From: Hermodice carunculata
Lineage: Eukaryota > Annelida > Polychaeta > Eunicida > Amphinomidae
Reading direction: 5' to 3'
NCBI GenBank assembly: GCA_964020975.1
Contig: OZ026624.1
Coordinates: forward strand, 29,666,331-29,730,330
DNA length: 64,000 bases
The position numbers and the translations under genes are program-made. This document shows positions 61,911 through 64,000 of the stretch, piece by piece; the first letter of the stretch is position 1; the number at the start of each line of letters is the position of its first letter. The notes beneath the pieces were generated by a model. It had not been told where the DNA came from and did no database searches. It saw only the letters and a list, made by a program, of their open reading frames with translations.

Positions 61911-63060
61911 ATGAATGAATGAATCTTGATTGACTGCGCAGTTACAGAAAATACAGCAATATGTCAAATATACAACATGTACACATGTAGAGTATGAAAA
62001 AAATCACACTTAAATATGCACACAATCAAAAGAAAAATGTAACAAAAACAGTACAGACACGTACAGCACAGTACAGTACAATACATACAAAAGATTTACT
62101 TTAATCATTAATCACCTGAAATGAAAATAGAGTGCAGTCCTCAAATTGGCACGGTGTTATATGATTACAGTGGTTTCTCTCTTTGGACAATGGCTTTGTC
62201 CATGAAATTTTCAAATAGGTACACAAGTTCTGTGTCATGCAGTACCATAATAAATTTAAACATACTGTGATCATCATAAGCATCCGAATTGCAAAATATT
62301 TCGCTTATACTCTTAAGCAGATTTTCTCTTGGATTTTGAAATTTAGTGCATGTCATAACAAACTGAAATTCATTATCAAGTTCTTGGCAAGTGTTACAAA
62401 CTGTCTGGCTAACGGGAACTTTGGTAGGATGCTTATGTCTTCCTGTTTCGATATGTAGATTATGTGCACCAATGCGTAATTTAGTTATATTACTCCTTCT
62501 TTCGAAATTTTTTCCAACATCTAAATAATGTTCAAATTTAAGTTCTGTCTTAAAAGATGTATACGTTTTCAATTTAGATTCGTTTTTTTTATTCAACATT
62601 TCATTTCCCACTAATTTCGAAATTTGTTTTCTGTTTTATTACGGAAAAGATTAGAAGGGAAGTCATGAAAAAATCTTCTTGGTTATCCCAAAGTTCCTGC
62701 AGCCCGAGCAAATTAAATGTATCTTTAACAGAACTTAACCAGGTTGATTGATTTGCTTGAGATAAGTCAACATTACATTTGTATGCGTTAAATAATAATG
62801 AATTTTGCTCCATATTGACAATTCTAAACCAGTTTTTACAAACAGAAGATAATATTCTGAGTGACAAAGGGGTCTTTCCTAGTTCTCCGAATACTGCAAT
62901 ATTGCAGTGTTATACATGTAATGGTAAAGCAAGGTTTTAAAACACTGCCAAAGTTGAAAGACGACGCGGTACCAGCTGAATTTGCAAGACCTACTACGCC
63001 TTCGCCAAAACCAGCATCAACGCCGACCAGACACTTCAAAATAAGTCAATTTATAAAAAT
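61911..63060 (-). mobile_element. LINE 3' end with (ATTC)n tail
   Basis: The - strand encodes the end of a reverse-transcriptase ORF: VFGELGKTPLSLRILSSVCK near 62850, then NITKLRIGAHNLHIETGRHK near 62470 and VCNTCQELDNEFQFVMTC near 62390, the H/C-rich C-terminal block common in CR1-group LINEs. The element finishes in ATTC repeats at 61911-61925, typical for LINEs that end in short tandem repeats instead of poly(A). It is 5'-truncated and frameshifted near 62610 and 62860. Confidence 0.8.
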
Positions 63061-63204
63061 AGATTTTACATCATTGAATTGGCTTAAAACTTTTAAAGTC
63101 AGTTTAAATGCACGTTACTAGCTTTGCCAAAGCGCATTTTTTAGTTTTTTATCTGTCTGTCCGTCTGACATTAAAAATGTCAGATTTGTGTCGCGCGTAT
63201 TAAA

Positions 63205-63505
63205 AAAAAAAGCATTTGAGGTACAACCATGAAACTTTGTTGGAATAGCTATCAATATATGAAGGTGTGCAAGTGGGATTTTGTTCGTCTCTTGGAGTAA
63301 AGATTCGGTGTTAATTAGTCATTAGATAACTCGGGGGGAATGTTTATTCGACATTAGACTTGTGCCGCATGTATCCCATAAAGTATATCAGGTACACCTA
63401 TGAAACGTGATGAGAACATTTATCAATATATGAACATGTGCATCTGGGGTTTTGTTTGTCTCTTGGATTAATCATCCTCGGATAATTGATCATTAAATAC
63501 CCCAT
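63205..63505. repeat. Imperfect tandem duplication
   Basis: Two units about 160 bp apart share TTTGAGGTACA/TATCAGGTACA, CTATGAAAC-like, ATCAATATATGAA, TGTGCA and TTTTGTTYGTCTCTTGGA. Upstream lies TCTGTCTGTCCGTCTGACA, a motif that ends many dispersed repeats. Confidence 0.7.
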
Positions 63506-64000
63506 GGTAACGAAACGAATCACATGAAAATGCAGAAAAACCTGAAAAGTATGAGCGGATACAGCATGATCGCAAGGAAAATAATTGTAAGTGGCCAAAA
63601 AATTACCAACATAGGGTTAACGGTTCCAGCGTTTTGGACCTCAAATATATACGTCTAGATTTAATGAAAATTCACACGTCGAAAATGTATGAAGCAGGTC
63701 CGTCCTGCAATTTACAGTGGGAAATGACAGAAAGTCTTCTTATAATTGTAACCAAAACATTTGGATAAACAAGGCAATTGTGATATGAGAGAGAACCACA
63801 CAAAGACCGCGTGTGCACACAACTACATGTTTATAGAACTTACAATAACTAGCAAGAGACTACCATTGTTTTTGCGTACACAGTTCCGTTTATAATCGAG
63901 AATTAGCAGACCCTTGAATGTTTGGACACTCGTAACACTCTTGCAAGAGAAATGATGTAAAAATAACAGGTTCAGGTTAAAGGTCTGTTTACTGATCACA
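63506..64000. other. Terminal intergenic DNA
   Basis: No gene or repeat recognised up to the window end. Confidence 0.4.

Overview
The window looks like AT-rich, intron-rich DNA from a multicellular animal, most likely a marine invertebrate. The reasons are small exons with GT/AG borders spread over tens of kilobases, long introns full of decayed LINEs, Ngaro/DIRS-type and Ty3-type retroelement fossils, mariner/Tc1 relics, many long (TA)n/(TG)n microsatellites and frequent G or C homopolymer runs. PAN/EGF secreted proteins and NAT16-like acetyltransferases both occur in invertebrate deuterostomes and lophotrochozoans, but the sequence alone does not settle the species. There is no sign of prokaryotic genes, operons, CRISPR arrays or recognisable RNA genes.

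Two host genes can be supported, both on the + strand. Gene 1 (about 1187-25304) is a secreted, cysteine-rich protein in four exons: signal peptide (1187-1265), PAN/Apple-like module (11591-11824), EGF/EB-like module (24367-24477) and a second PAN-like module (25051-25304). Every junction is phase 1, as expected for shuffled extracellular modules. Gene 2 (52447-61372, with 5' UTR from 52399) is a three-exon GNAT acetyltransferase of the NAT16 (histidine N-acetyltransferase-like) family. Its 60 + 80 + 198 codons give a 338-residue protein, all junctions are phase 0, and an AATAAA lies at 61693.

The rest is repeats. Intron 1 of gene 1 holds a duplicated palindromic repeat (4682-5318) and a fairly young tyrosine-recombinase retrotransposon fossil on the - strand (5347-11016) with the split direct repeats of the Ngaro/PAT type. 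Intron 2 holds several LINE pieces: a related pair at 12490-13430 and 19910-22560 (the second split by an inserted DNA-transposon-like segment), a + strand LINE (15720-17350) and a - strand LINE (17540-19570) lying tail to tail. It also holds a THAP zinc-finger relic (22897-23205). Between the genes lie a Ty3/gypsy fossil (27480-29300), a second tyrosine-recombinase-type fossil with an SGNH-hydrolase-like domain (37400-39790), a mariner relic (42510-43070), a LINE ORF2 piece (44080-45570) and a LINE piece with SGNH and endonuclease domains (49390-50480). Intron 1 of gene 2 carries a MITE-like element with terminal inverted repeats (56245-56543). A LINE 3' end with an (ATTC)n tail sits just past gene 2 (61911-63060).

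I found no convincing new multi-gene system. The most informative items are the two gene models, the split-direct-repeat element, the two LINE derivatives with a matching structure, and the loss of the usual glycines in the acetyl-CoA loop of the NAT16-like protein.
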